DNA from: Labia minor
Taxonomy: Eukaryota > Arthropoda > Insecta > Dermaptera > Spongiphoridae
Reading direction: 5' to 3'
NCBI GenBank assembly: GCA_963082975.1
Contig: OY720347.1
Span: forward strand, 13,684,225-13,748,224
Length of the DNA: 64,000 nucleotides
Every line of letters begins with the position of its first letter. Positions within the stretch are counted from its first letter, which is position 1. A program made the translations under genes and the position numbers. This document shows positions 35,621-48,522 of this stretch, in pieces. The notes beneath the pieces are model-generated. The model ran no database searches and was not told where the DNA came from. It saw only the letters and a program-made list of their open reading frames with translations.

Positions 35621-35730
35621 ATAAAAATAATTTAAAGATACAACTCGTTGAGAAATGAACTTATAATTAACATTAATAAAAATAATTTAAAGATACAACT
35701 CGTTGAGAAATGAACTTATAATTAACATTT
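35621..35730. repeat. 55-bp direct tandem duplication in hAT subterminal region
   Basis: ATAAAAATAATTTAAAGATA with the following CAACTCGTTGAGAAATGAAC occurs at 35621 and again at 35676. Further diverged repeats (TTTTAAATGAATGTTTTAAT at 35240-35350; TTCGTAATTTGATTCTAAAA twice near 35382-35425) lie next to it. Such subterminal repeats often bind hAT transposase. Confidence 0.7.
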
Positions 35731-36275
35731 GCTTTAAAACTGTTTAAAACCCCAGAGTGGACGCTGACAATTTAGTTTTTTCCGGGTAAGACTCCCCTCC
35801 CCTGGTTTTCCCCAATAACAAAGTGAAAGAAAATTCCCTTATATGCCTCCCCTTCCGAGCCCCTAAGAGGGGTTATTTTAAAGGAACAATCGAAAAATGA
35901 TTTTAAATGAATGAATGGATGAAAATTCAAATTTTATATATAGTTTTTTATATATGTTTATTTATTCACAAAAAATTAATTGACATAATTATCAATTTAA
36001 TAAAATAAAATAGTATTATTAATAGTATTAAATTATAGCCGTAATTCTCTAGGAGGATATAGTTAAACAATGAACTTTAAATATTTATATATGTATATAT
36101 TTTTACGATGATTTTTTTCCGAGGACCGCGGACCCCCAGTAAAGGCTTCGCGGACCCCCAGGGGTCCGCGGACCACAGTTTAAGAACCACTGCATTATAT
36201 TATAAAAAACAAAAAAACAAAAACAAAAAACAAAAAATTTGATCTTAAAGTCTCAGGTGCTGAAATATATATATA

Positions 36276-36705
36276 CGGGGGTGGGGTGAAAAGTTTCCGG
36301 CCTGACCAAGAAAATTATGTTTTTAAATTTTTTTTGAGACCTGTACGATATCAGCTGAACGTGTGCGAAATATTTTGCACAACCATTTGAATATGGAAAG
36401 CAGTGTGCAACGTGGGTGCCGCGTTTGCTAACGTTAGACCAAAAACTGCTTCGAAAAACCATTTCTCCGACAATTTGGCGTTGTAGGCGTAATCCAAACG
36501 AATTTTTACGTAGATTCATAACTGTTGATGAGACTTAAATTAAATTAAATCAAATTTAATTCATTAATTAAATTAATTAGAACAATGTTATAAGAAATGT
36601 ATCAGTGTTGATGGAGATTATGTTGTTTTTTAAATATATATCAAAAAAAAAAATTAAAAACATCGTTTTTCTTGGTCAGGCCGGAAACTTTTCACCCGAC
36701 CCTCA
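36276..36705 (+). mobile_element. Internally deleted mariner element
   Basis: The left end CGGGGGTGGGGTGAAAAGTT and right end GAAACTTTTCACCCGACCCT are inverted repeats flanked by TA. The interior keeps frameshifted transposase words (VRNILHNHLNME, WVPRLLTLDQK, NPNEFLRRFITVDET). It is the uninterrupted relative of the element at 12016-15004. Confidence 0.8.
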
Positions 36706-38108
36706 TATTATATATATTTTTTTATAATATACCAACAATCTGTTTTGTATGCTGAGAATTTTGATTCTTAAACTAAAGGTAACAAACAATCAATATTTCA
36801 GTACCTCTGATTATATATATAAAAAAAAATTATATCTTTTTAAAATTTAAAAGTAAATATATCGAATATTTTGCACGTCCAAAAAATTATATTCAATCCA
36901 CCATTTTAAATATATGTAATAATTATTTCCAAATCTATTAAAATTAATTTTACACATTCACACAAAAGGTAGTTTAAAATATATCGTGATTGAAAAATAA
37001 ATAATGAATTTTCTTTCACTCTGATAAAATAAATGTAAATATAAATATATTTATTTAATTAAATATTTACTATCACTTGCATGTACAATTTGTAATGCTT
37101 TCAATTGTAATGTATCGCCACTCAAATTAGATAGAGTAGTAAAGAAATATTTTATTTTCGAAAAAAAAAATATATATATATACGTGAATTTATGTTTAAG
37201 AATATAATATATATATATATATATATATATAATTAGTAAATAGTATACTTAATAGTTATTATAAAATAATAATAGATAGATAAAGAATATGAATAGTAAA
37301 ATGTTATGACTCCAGCAAAATAAATAAAATTTATATATTATTATTAAATAAGTAAATATATATATATATAAACAACATCCGAAGAGAATTTTAATTAACT
37401 TTATAAATGTTTGATATTCTGCGATCTACAAATGTCTTTCCTTTGAAATCTTCATGTCATTTATGTATATATATATATAGATTAAATATGTCGTTAGAAT
37501 TCTCTCAATGTGTCATGTATAAATGTGCAAAGGCAACCAAACAAATAAATATGTAAATAAAATCAGATTAAGGCACTATTATGTATGTATGTCAATTCAA
37601 ATGGGGTGTGAATATATTTGTTATTAAATTATGAAAGTCATTGTATTCCTGTGTTTCAATTTTAAATACGTAGACTTATTCATTCATTTATGAAAATAAA
37701 GATACATTTTCAAGTCATTTATGCTAATTTTATTTTTTTAATTTTTGCTTTTTTTAGTATTTTATTTAAATAGAAATTGTCTTCTTTTTTTCTTTTATTT
37801 AAAAGAATATTTATGTATTTTAATTTGACACCAATATATCAATAATAATAATAATAATAATCAATTACGGTTGTTATTTTCTTCCGAAAGACACCTGTTG
37901 TAAAAAATTAATTTTTTTTTTAACAAGCAGTGATGTATTGAAAGGGGAACGCGGGGGAACGACGTTCCCTTACCTTTTTTCAGAACCATTACATTTTCAA
38001 GTCCCGACAACTCTCACTTAACTCTACTGTTAGAATTTCTTTTTTTGTGTTCGTTAATATTTTGTATAGTAAGAATAAATAAATAAGTTGACCTGTGGCC
38101 AGGCCCGA
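36706..38108. other. Gene-free AT-rich stretch
   Basis: TA microsatellites (37207-37231, 37359-37370, 37466-37479) and AT-rich sequence. A CAGTGATGTATTGAAAGGGG block near 37930 resembles a decayed hAT end. No gene was seen. Confidence 0.65.
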
Positions 38109-38709
38109 ACCGACCGACGGTTTGAAATAAATTAATTTCCAGCTACAGAAACAATTTCAAATAATTTTAATATATCTATTAATGTAATAAAAAACAGATA
38201 TGAATATAGCATAAATATTTTTAATTTTATTTTATTTATAATATATATGTAAGACCAGGCTGTGACGTCATGAATGGCTGGATGACCTCATATAATATTA
38301 AATTAAGAAAAAAACCAATAAAAATGATTTTTCTCGAGAATAAAACCAATACAAAGTGCATGATTCGTGGTGATATGTAAAAAATCTCCTTATGTGAAAT
38401 TTGGTGCGAAAATAACCCTTACCTTCCTATCGTCGATCGCTAATACTACCACTTCCGGTTTCCGGATTTGCACCAAAAGTTGATCAATTCATCCCACTGA
38501 TGCATTAAGTAAATATACCAAATTTCATCAAAATCCGTTGAGCCGTTCAGGCTGTACACATCTATACGGACGGACGGACGGACGGACAGACATCATGCTA
38601 AAAATACTTTTTTCTGTTAAGAAAATGCATGATTCGTGGTGATATGTAAAAATCTCCACATGTGAAATTTGGTGTGAAAACAATACCTCCCTTACTATCG
38701 TCGGTCGGT
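38109..38709. repeat. Dispersed element with ACCGACCGACG inverted ends, copy 1
   Basis: ACCGACCGACG at 38109-38119 is exactly mirrored by CGTCGGTCGGT at 38699-38709. The interior includes CRE-like GTGACGTCAT, the phrase AAAATCCGTTGAGCCGTTCA and a GGAC tetranucleotide run (38566-38588). Copies 2 and 3 are at 55538-56021 and 60950-61276. It is non-coding and its class is unknown to me. Confidence 0.65.
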
Positions 38710-39126
38710 AAAAAACATTGACGCAACATGCACTTACTCACCCTCATAAATTAAATAGGTAGAACAAAGAGATTGAGAGAAAATATTTTCTATAGATAAA
38801 GACAAATATCTTCACAATTCTTTTATACAAATTCATCAAATAATAACATATTTTTTTTAAAGTGGATAATATACATGGATATTATCTATTTTCGAAGGTT
38901 TGAAAAAGTCCTTTTGTCCTTTTTGTACTTTTTTCATTCTTCTACAAGTAAACAAAATTCAATTTTTAATGAACAAGGAACCAAATTAAAAATAAATAGT
39001 TTCATAAATTTTTCAAATACCTAAATATTTTTCTTCTTGAAAAATTATTTTAAGATAATATATTAATTATAATTTAATATAATATAATAATATACGATAA
39101 AAATATAGTCTTATAATATATAGTAA

Positions 39127-39149
39127 CTGTGTGTGTGTGTGTGTGTATG
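39127..39149 (+). repeat. GT dinucleotide microsatellite
   Basis: A short GT run; the surrounding 38710-39947 is otherwise AT-rich and featureless. Confidence 0.8.
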
Positions 39150-39947
39150 GAACAAGGAGCTATCACTCGACCTTTTAATCAATATGAATATACAATTCTT
39201 TAATTATTCATTCATAGAAAAAACATGTTTTGTTAACAAATATTATAGCGAAAATACTACTTTTTTAAATAAGATGGATATATATATACCCGATATAGAT
39301 TTATAAAATTTTATATTAATAAAAAATATTTATTTATAAATATAGTATAATAATTATTATTCAATAATAACATTGAGTCAACATAAATGCATAAAATCAA
39401 TTTTGGAATATTAATATATTTTTTGTTTTATTCAATTTGTAAATTTTCGCGTAAAACTTCATATTTTCTATTTCTCTTGTTATATTAAATAAATTTATTA
39501 TATAATTCAAGAATTTGTCCATATCATGTAAATCTCACTTGCACACAATGTTTATTATTTTCCCCCATTTTTCACGTATATGAAAAATCTATGAAACTAT
39601 TTATTTTTAACTTGGTTACTTTTTCAATAATAATTGAATTTTGTTTAGTTGAAGACGAATGAACAAAACCTCCCTTACTATCTTTAATAAAAATAGATAA
39701 TATCCATGTAGGTATACCGTAGAGTCCACTTTAAGAAAAAAAAATCTTATTTTTACTGATCTTAATATTTTTTAATCTTATAATATATTTTTAATTTAAA
39801 TATCGAGAAAAAACATTCATGGGTCTAATCTATTAAAAATATTGTTAATTATTTAAATTATTTTCAAACTTGTATTAATTTAGGTGACTAAAAGTTTGAG
39901 AAATCATAAAATAATATGTAGATACATTAAATGACTATTTAGTTTTA

Positions 39948-41768
39948 TCTATATATATAAAGGAGAGTGTTTGTATGTATGTATGTATGTATGTAATTTG
40001 TTTACTTTTTTGCTGTCATAGAAACAAACAAAAAAGAAATTTCCTACTTAACCGACACTTTACCGGTAATTTAGAATTATGAACATCAAAAAATAAGAAA
40101 CGATTTCTATGAAATTACATCACAATATTCTTATATATCTCTATGGTAACATAGGCTATAGATTTTATTAATATCTAATTCTAATCAATAACCGCAGAAT
40201 TTAATTTTTTAAAGTTTATATAGTTCTCCGTGTTGTTCATTCAAGAGCCAGGCGTGGCCCACTGACTGGCGGACTCATTTTACACAATGTATATAACTAG
40301 CAATCAAAGAATTATTATAATATTTAACTTTTTATTTTAAATTCTAATATTCAAATATCAATTCAATTAAATAATTTATTCTAAAAGTTCTCATTTTAAT
40401 TAATTTAATAAAATATTTAAATCATATTTAACTTAAATTATTTTGTATTTATTCTTTCTATATTTGAATACTTCTTTTATTTTAAGGGAGGGAATTAACT
40501 ATGATCTAAAAAAATTAATAAATGAACTTAATAATAAAAAATCAAATAAATCCATTAATTTAAATTAATACTATTAATGAATGTATATATTGTTAATTTA
40601 TCTTTAGTTTTATCAATACTTTTATACCGTTAATTTTTATAAATTGTCTCAAGTCTCTAACTTTGCACATTTTCTAAAATTTTATTATAATTAAAAATAT
40701 TCAATAAAAATCAAGCAATGAAATTAAAATATCAAAATGAAATGATCAAGAAATATTATACTCTATTATAACATATACAATACTTATAAACTATAGGCGG
40801 AGGAAATATTAGACGATATCATTGCGGGTTCATGCCAAATCGATCAACATTAATTAAGATATTTTCATTATGACAGATATTTAAAAAACCGCGAATTCAA
40901 TATCTCTGTTCACTAATTATTTGTAGACTTTAGTAAAACCTACGCATGACTCAATAGATCCGGATAAACTTTTTCAAATTTTGATCTTAAAATTTATCTT
41001 GAAGGTAGTAAAGAAAGAGTAAGATGCGGAAATCAATTGTAAAATATTAGGTGACCCAGACGACTTAAATATAATAGGAGATTCGGCAATTGCAATTACA
41101 GATAGCGAGGAAAAATTAATCGAGGTAGGAAAAGAGATGAGGTTTGAAATTAATAATGATAAATAAATATATTTAGAAACAAACAGGAGCAGTATTAACA
41201 TACAAAATGTAGAATTTGAATATGTAGAAAAATTGAATGTAATCACGAAGGATAATAATATTTGAGAAGAATTTAAATCGAAGTTGCAATCGGGAAACGC
41301 CTGTTATCATTCAGTAAAGAGGCTTATCTCATCAAAATTATTATAAAAGTGAATGAAAATTAAAATATATAAAACAATTATTTTGTCTATCTGAGTATTT
41401 AAGAATAGGATACTTCCCAGCATTTATGGACCAAAGATGAGGACACCAGGGAATGACGTAAGAAAGATGGAACAGAGGCTCAGGATAAGGACACTTGGAG
41501 AAATGTGGTTGTAGCTGCCAAGAACTTTCGAGTAGATAGTTATAACATATTCAATAAAAATATATATAATTAATTTACTGATTAAATTAAAATATATTTT
41601 AAATAATCACACAATAAGAAATGAATGTTTTATGTTATACATTGATTGAAACAAAATGGATGAAAACCTTTTACTACTTTCAACCAAATACTATGTACCA
41701 CTCGGGGGTACAGGGGGCGGAGCCCCCGTCTAGATGTGAAGAGCGACGAAGGAGCTCTGAGCAGCTAG
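39948..41768 (+). mobile_element. Helitron-like non-autonomous element
   Basis: The 5' end TCTATATATATAAAGGAGAG follows an A, and the 3' end is CTAG followed by T, as expected for Helitrons inserted between A and T. Near the 3' end there are GC-rich hairpins (GGGGGCGGAGCCCCC; AGCTCTGAGCAGCT just before CTAG). A related 3' region is at 62780-62878. The element carries a decayed non-LTR reverse transcriptase, probably captured or inserted. No Rep/helicase ORF. Confidence 0.5.
40790..41540 (+). pseudogene. Decayed non-LTR reverse transcriptase
   Basis: Across frameshifts I read words of a reverse transcriptase: GFMPNRSTLIKIFS, REFNIS, LFVDFSKTYDS, DPDDLNIIGDSAIAITDSEE (the DD of the YADD-type motif), then LSSKLL and KIKIYKTIIL. 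The last part matches the remnant at 23990-24560, so it is the same family. Many stops. Confidence 0.6.
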
Positions 41769-42057
41769 TATTATATATAAAGAAAATGGAAAATGATATG
41801 GGATTGAATAAGTAAAACAAAATAAATTCACAAATTTCATTTTATAATATTTATTAATATTAATGAATTTTTATTATATTTAATAATTAATATTAATATT
41901 AATTAATAATTTTTACATTACAAACCATTTTCTCACCATCTGATTTGAAATATATTATTATATCAATATTAAAACTATAAATATATTTTTGAAAATATAC
42001 TTTATGAATATATTTTGTCGTACTTGTCCAATTCCAATATCCTTAATTTTTATTTCT

Positions 42058-42340
42058 AATTATGAAATAATAATTAAAAATATTCAATAAAAATCAAGCA
42101 ATGAAAATAAAATATCAAAATGAACTGATTAAGAAATATTATACTCTATTATAACATATAAAATACTTACGAACTATAGGCGGATGAAATATAAGGAGAT
42201 ATAATTGCGGGTTCAGGCCAAATCGATCAATATTAATTAAGATATTTTCATTATGACAGATATTAGAAAAAAAACTCGAATTCAAAATTTCTGTTCACTA
42301 ATTATTTGTAGACTTTAGTAAAACATACGTATGACTCAAA
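42058..42340 (+). repeat. Second copy of the reverse-transcriptase region
   Basis: About 270 bases (AAAAATCAAGCAATGAAA onward through GTAGACTTTAGTAAAACAT) directly repeat 40685-40955. Differences are few, so the duplication is recent compared with the decay of the frame. Confidence 0.7.
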
Positions 42341-43755
42341 CGAATTCAATATATATACAGGTATATAAATTGTTATGTTATATATGAAATATTTTTATAT
42401 CATTCCTAAGCCCTAATAAATGCTTTCTATTGTATAGATTATTTTAAAAATATTAACAAAATATTATATAAGAAAAACGTGTTTTATTTATTTATTGATT
42501 TTTTTTCTTTTTTCTAATCATTTGCTTCAACACCACAGTTTATGAAAATATCCCCTTATAATTAAAAATTATAAATTTTGTTTCCAATAGAGAATATTTT
42601 TAATATTTTTGGTCTTTATTTTTTTTAAATTAATAATTGATATTAATTATTTTAACTGATCTTAATATTTTTTTAATTATTATAATATATTATTATAAAT
42701 TATTAATTTAAATATCGAAAAAAAACATTCATGGACTCTATTTATTAAAAATATTCTTAATTATCTAAATTTTTACTAATAATATAAATTTTGAGAGCAT
42801 TATACACGATTTTTCTAGTATGAAAGCTAGAAGAGTAAATATTATATAAATATGTTTACGAGTGCATACAAATATGTGTAAAAAAATTTACTCTGTCTAT
42901 TAATTAATATTGATTAAATAACTAAATAATTTATTTATGTGTATTAATTTATAAAATCCACTATTTGATTGACTTAAAATAGAAAGGGAGGCAAACTGGA
43001 GATCGCCCCGGGCGGCAAAAGTTCTAGGTACGCCACTGCTTATTTAGAGCATAAATAATTCATGTTGACATCCTGATTAAAAAAAATTTCGAATTTCTTA
43101 AAAAATCATTTTAAATTAGAATTTTAATTAAAAATAAAGTTTTTCCAATATGAATCTGGAAAATAAAATAATTCAACAGAGCGCCAATAAATAATATCAA
43201 ATTTCAAATAACTTTAAAGATTATTAAAGTTTCATAATAAATACTGAAGTCAGAAGAAACAAAAATATAACTTAGAATTGATAGATTGGGAAAAAGAAAA
43301 GCACTTTAGTGTTTTACTAAATATAGTATAAAAAAAAATAAACTGAAGAAATGTCTTTTTTTTATAAGTTAATAAACTTATATAAAATTTATTTTAATAA
43401 AATTATGAATTGAAAGGGTTGTCACACACACAAATAACTCAAAGAATCATCAAATAGTCAAATTTTTTCAGCCCTTATTATTGTAATAAAATTTATTTTA
43501 AATGAAAATTGAAATTATTTTATATATTATAGGTAATTTGTTTAAAATTGAGAAATTTGGGTTTTACAATCAAGAATTTTTGAGGCACCTTAATAAGAGA
43601 AAAAAAAATTTAAAAAAATATATATCAAAAGTTTGTGATAAATATAAAATATTCATTAGATATAGCACTTATAAGTCATCCCCCACCATTCCAAAGAAAT
43701 TTATCGAATGAGATTTCGATATATTTTTATAACGCTCGTATGAACTGGCAAAACA
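42341..43755. other. AT-rich stretch upstream of SMYD4-like gene
   Basis: It holds a decayed hAT-like end near 43000-43040 (GTACGCCACTG) and otherwise AT-rich sequence. An open frame at 43502-43711 has no recognisable domain and a Lys/Ile/Asn-rich composition expected from AT-rich noise. Confidence 0.6.
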
Positions 43756-43787
43756 TATCGATACGGTAGATATAAAATATATCGATA
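43756..43787. promoter_or_regulatory. Two DRE (TATCGATA) promoter motifs
   Basis: TATCGATA occurs exactly at 43756-43763 and 43780-43787, 24 bp apart and 129-160 bp before the SMYD4-like ATG. In insects TATCGATA is the DREF-binding element of housekeeping promoters and overlaps the BEAF-32 core CGATA. Function here is inferred from position. Confidence 0.5.
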
Positions 43788-43915
43788 CATTCTCATCCCT
43801 TACAAATTCTATGAATGAATAATTTTAGGATTTCAAATGTCAAACCTAAAGTTATTTTTCATTTTTTAATATTTAAAATGTTATAGCATTTAATTCTAAT
43901 TAGAAAATCTTAAAG

Positions 43916-46900
43916 ATGGTAAAATTTAAAAATTGGCAAGAAACACTAGATGAATTGACAATTAAAATTAAAGAGAAAGGATATTTTAAAGTTACAACAA
44001 AATCGGAGAAATTAATTTTAAAAATCCGTCTAATACACCTGTTCGTAAATAATTCCTATTTCAGGTAATTTTTCTAATAATTTGTTTATAATTTCAATTA
44101 TATTAATGATAATTTTTATTTAGAAATTTAATTTTAAATTGCCTCAATCACTCTTTGAAAGAAAGGGCACAGCCCAAAAGTTTAGAAAAGTCGATAAATT
44201 ATAGAAAAAGGGGAAATGATTATTTCATAAGTAACCGTATTAAAGAGAGTTTGGAATTTTACTCAAGAAGTATTATCTATGCACCTTTGGAAAGTGAAGA
44301 ATTGGCTCTTGCTTTTGGAAATAGATCTGCAGCTCTTTTCGAAAGTAATCTTATACAGGTAGATTTTTATTTTTTGTTTATTAAATTTAAATTTAATTTA
44401 TATAAATATTTAATTAATTTAATATTTTCTATTCAAAGAAAATATATTTCTTTTATAAATTAAGTTTTAAAATTTAGTTTCCTTTTTTACTACCATAAAT
44501 TTTACCAATTTTTATTTTTGTAATATCAATTAATTTATTTTTCTTTAGGAATCGATTAATGATATAGATCTTGCTATTAATAAAGGATATCCATCAGAAC
44601 TGATATATAAATTATCATTAAGAAAAGCTAAATGTTATTTTCTACTTGGAAAATCGGAGGAAGCTAAAAAGTATCTAATAGAATGTACTAATCATTTGTC
44701 TGAAGCAAAAAATTTAGATTCTTGTAAAAAAAGTAAAATAAAAAATTTTTATTCAATATAAACAATTCAAATATATTTCTATTTAATTTGTCGATGATGT
44801 ATATTTTAGAGACAATTGAGAAAGAAATTGAAAAATTAAGGAAAAAATTTCAAGATCCCTTTGTTTCCTTAGTAAAAATTGAAGAATCCATCCTGCCAGA
44901 TGTATCCTATGGAATGAATGAAAGTTTTTTACATGCCTCAGATATTCTAGATATAAAGTATATTTGTAGATATTAAAAAAATATTTTTCTCTTTTTTTTT
45001 TGTTTTAATTCTTTTATTAATTATTATTTATTAAATTTTATTTAGATTTTCTAAATTGAAAGGAAGATATGTAGTTTCCAACAGAGACATAAATACAGGA
45101 GATATTTTATTTGTTGAAAAACCTTACGCATTCGTTGTTCTTCCAGAATTTAGCAGAGACTATTGTTATCATTGTTGCAAACGTACTTTAGCACCATTCC
45201 CGTAAGTTACAAACATAAATATATTTTCTAATTTTTTTTTTTTGATTTAAGATATTCTTATATTTAATTTACAGTTGTAGAGATTGTACTGAAGCCGTTT
45301 TCTGTAATGATACATGCCTGGAAGAAGCTATATATCATAAATTTGAATGTAAAGGAGGTCTTCAACTACTTTGGTCTGTAGGCATTGCTCATCTTGCAGA
45401 AAGAGTTCTAATACGATATGCCCAATCTTGGTTAGAAGCTTCTTTAATGATAAAGGGCCCAGATTTATTGGACCATTTAGAAGATATGACGCCCGAAGAT
45501 CTTTGTCAATATTCTTTAGTAGGATTCGATAAAATATCTTTTATTTACCAATTTAAAATTGATATTGAATAATTCTATTTTATAAATGTATAAGTCATTA
45601 AAATTGAAATTAATAAATCTTCGAAATAAATCAAATTATCGGAAATTTTATAATAGATTAAAAATATTTATTCTATTTGATTCTATTTTATACACATATT
45701 TGTCTATATTTTAGACTGCAGCTCTTCTAGCTTTTTATTTGACTTCAAAGACATCATTTGCAAATAAAATTAATTTAGAAGATACTGAAAGTTTGACCTG
45801 TCGTATATTACATCATATTGGACAGCTCGTATGTAATGGGCATGCAATTACAAGACTTGTAGATGAAGATAAGTTAAGAGATCATAAAGGCCCTAGTGAT
45901 AGTATTGTAAAATTTGAACGCCAAGTACGAGTGGCTACTGCTTTATACCCATCAGCTAGTATTATGAATCATTCATGTGAACCCAATATTATAAATAGTT
46001 TTTCTGGGGAATGGTTAATAGTTAAAGCACAAACTAATATTCCGAAAGGTCAAGAAATTTACAATTGCTATGGTAATTTTAAAAATGACTATCATTAATT
46101 TCTTTCCTTTTCTAAATATTTTTAATTTTGTATCTTATAATCTTTTATTTTCTTTCTCTAATAAAATGATATATATATATATTGTTATTTTGGATGAGAG
46201 AGTGTTAAGTATATAGCTTGACACACAAGTGATAACAATTACATAAAATCAAATTGATAATTTATGTAATCCTAAGAAATAAATACACTCAAAAATTGGA
46301 TACACATAATAATTGTTTTGGTAGTGTATATGACGTACATTCTGTATTGTAGTTGTATTGTTACCTTACTAATCCAGTAAAAAATGTTACATTTAGAAAA
46401 TGTTATATATATATTTCTATAAAATTCATTAATAAATTCGTCTTTATTTTAGGACCTGATTTTCGAAGAATGAAACGTGAATCACGCATAGAAGCTTTGA
46501 AAGCTCAATATTTCTTTACTTGTACATGTAAACATTGCATTCCACCTGAGCCTGAAAATTATTATGATCATCAGGTATATTTAATAAATATCATTACTTC
46601 CTAGCTTATTCAAATATATATATAATTAATATTTTAAATGCTTTAGATAAAATGCTACTAAAAATGTTATTTTTATTTTTAAGGATTGGTTCACTGCCTT
46701 ACGATGCCGTCAATGTTCAGGTCCTCTACTCTCAATTAATGATCCTGAAAATGAATATCTTAGAAAATGCGTAAATTGTAAAATTATTCAAGATTGTTGG
46801 GAGTATAAATCCATAAGTATTGAGGCTGATCGCTGTTTTCAAGATGGTTCGTTTAATAATTTTAATAAAAAAATTAATATTCATTTTATTTTAATTTTTT

Positions 46901-47820
46901 TAAGTTTCAAATTAATATAAGCATTTTAAATTTTAAATTAGTATATATTATTTTTTTTTATTGAAGGGTGAACTGAAAATAATAGTTTTTTAAAAATAAA
47001 AAATAAATTTAAATATATATTATAATTCATTTTATTTTGGTAAATATTATATAATACAATTATTTTTTAAAAATATTGAAATCTTTATAAATTATACATA
47101 TAAAGTGGAAATTTTCAAAAATAATTATTATTTAAATATTTCAAAAAATCAATAAAATAAATTAACAATAGAACGAAAAAACTTTATTTTTATTTCTTCA
47201 AAAATATAAAGGTGAGTCTATTGTTTTAGCTAAGGATATTATTAAGCTTAATCCTCAAATAGCAGCTGAAGTACATTTGAATAAATGTCTTAATCTAAGA
47301 CAAAAAATATTATATAAACATCATGTTGACATAAGTAATTGTATGGATATTCTAGCTCGGGCTAAATGTTTAATAGGTATTTAAAATTTAAAAATTATTT
47401 ATTTTCATTATTTATTATTAACAAAAATATATTTTTTTTATGTTATCTATTATAAATATATGCATATATATATTTATTTAAAATTTAGGTGATTATAGTG
47501 AGGCTGCGGTGCTTCTTAAAAAAACATTGGAAATAAATAAAGCACGGTTTGGACCTGTTAGTACTGAAATGGGACATGAATTACAAAAATATGCAGATGT
47601 TCTTCTAATGCGAATTAAGACTAAGGATAGGAATAACATGTATATTATTATTAAATATAGTTTATTTTATATACATATATAATATTCTATATTTTGCAGT
47701 AAAATCAAAGAACAATTAATCGAAGCACTTCAACAAGCCAAATATATTCTTGAATTAAATTATGGAATTTGGAACGAAGAAGTTAAAGAATTAAAAAAGA
47801 AAATTGATATGTTATCATAG
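43916..47820 (+). CDS. SMYD4: SMYD4-like SET and MYND domain protein, complete
   Basis: Twelve exons (43916-44064, 44124-44358, 44549-44732, 44810-44957, 45046-45201, 45275-45518, 45715-46072, 46453-46574, 46684-46846, 47212-47376, 47489-47639, 47700-47820) join in phase to 2,196 bases, giving 731 aa; human SMYD4 is about 800. Order: N-terminal helix region; TPR-like repeats (about 60-190, YRKRGNDYFISNRIKESLEF, ALAFGNRSAALFES); SET start (about 240, GRYVVSNRDINTGDILF); MYND zinc finger (about 276-315, CYHCCKRTL ... CRDCTEAVFCNDTC); SET core (NHSC at 457-460, YNCYG at 488-492); post-SET cysteines CTCKHC; C-terminal helical repeats. SMYD proteins methylate lysines using S-adenosylmethionine; SMYD4 substrates are poorly known. 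The key SET motifs are intact. Start chosen as the first ATG giving a leader typical of the family. Convergent with Atg13. Confidence 0.88.
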
Positions 47821-48494
47821 AGAAGTAAGGTATTTCTTTTTATAATATGAAAACTAATAGTTTAAAAATGTTCATATAAAATAGTTGCTATCAAATCAAA
47901 GTTTTTCCTTGGGGCCAGTAAATTTAATTTTATACAAAATGTCAAAAGAAAATTTATTCTTTTTCAGATTTACAAAAAATTAAATTTGACATTTAATATA
48001 ATATTAAAAAAAAGTTTATCAAATAGTTAATTTATAATTAAAAAATGTAGATTTTAAAATTGAAACAAAACTTTTTTTCTTTTAAAATTAAATATTAATT
48101 TTATATTTTCATTTAATACTAAGTTTCGAATTGAACACTATAAAGAATATTTAACTATATATATATTTTAATTTTTTAAATTGTCAGAAAAAATAAATGA
48201 ATTTATTTATAATAAAAGATATAGTTGATTTTATTTAAAATTTATTTACATTTGAGTTAAAAGTAATTTTCTGACCAATAAATAAAAAAGAAATCACCAT
48301 CAACAGTTTAAATATAATTTAAATTTTTTTAAGTTCAGTCTTATATTTAGACTTACACCAATTCAAACAAATAACTTGAACAAAATGATGATGACTTCAG
48401 TCTTTTATTTTCAATTTTTCAAACTTAGAAAATTGTTTTTTATTCTCTCTAATAGAGAAAACCAATATTAATTCATTTTAAATTGATCACAGGA

Positions 48495-48500
48495 TTTATT
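48495..48500 (-). promoter_or_regulatory. Poly(A) signal of Atg13
   Basis: AATAAA on the minus strand, 22 bases past the Atg13 stop codon, so the 3' UTR would be very short. Confidence 0.45.
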
Positions 48501-48522
48501 TCAAAGAGGATAAGGATGAAAA

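Larger units (their letters stand above)
32887..36192 (-). mobile_element. Complete hAT (Charlie/Buster-like) transposon
   Basis: The 3,306-bp element has ends CATAGGTTCTTAAACT and, at the other terminus, the reverse complement of CAGTGGTTCTTAAACT (14 of 16 identical). The inner end blocks share CGGACCCCC. The 8-bp target duplication CATTATAT is perfect (32879-32886, 36193-36200). It carries one uninterrupted transposase ORF and subterminal tandem repeats. The perfect duplication and intact ORF indicate a fairly recent insertion. Confidence 0.9.

Noticed and set aside
32887-36192. Domesticated host gene of the ZBED5 type
   Set aside because: Matching terminal repeats and a perfect 8-bp target duplication show it is still a transposon.
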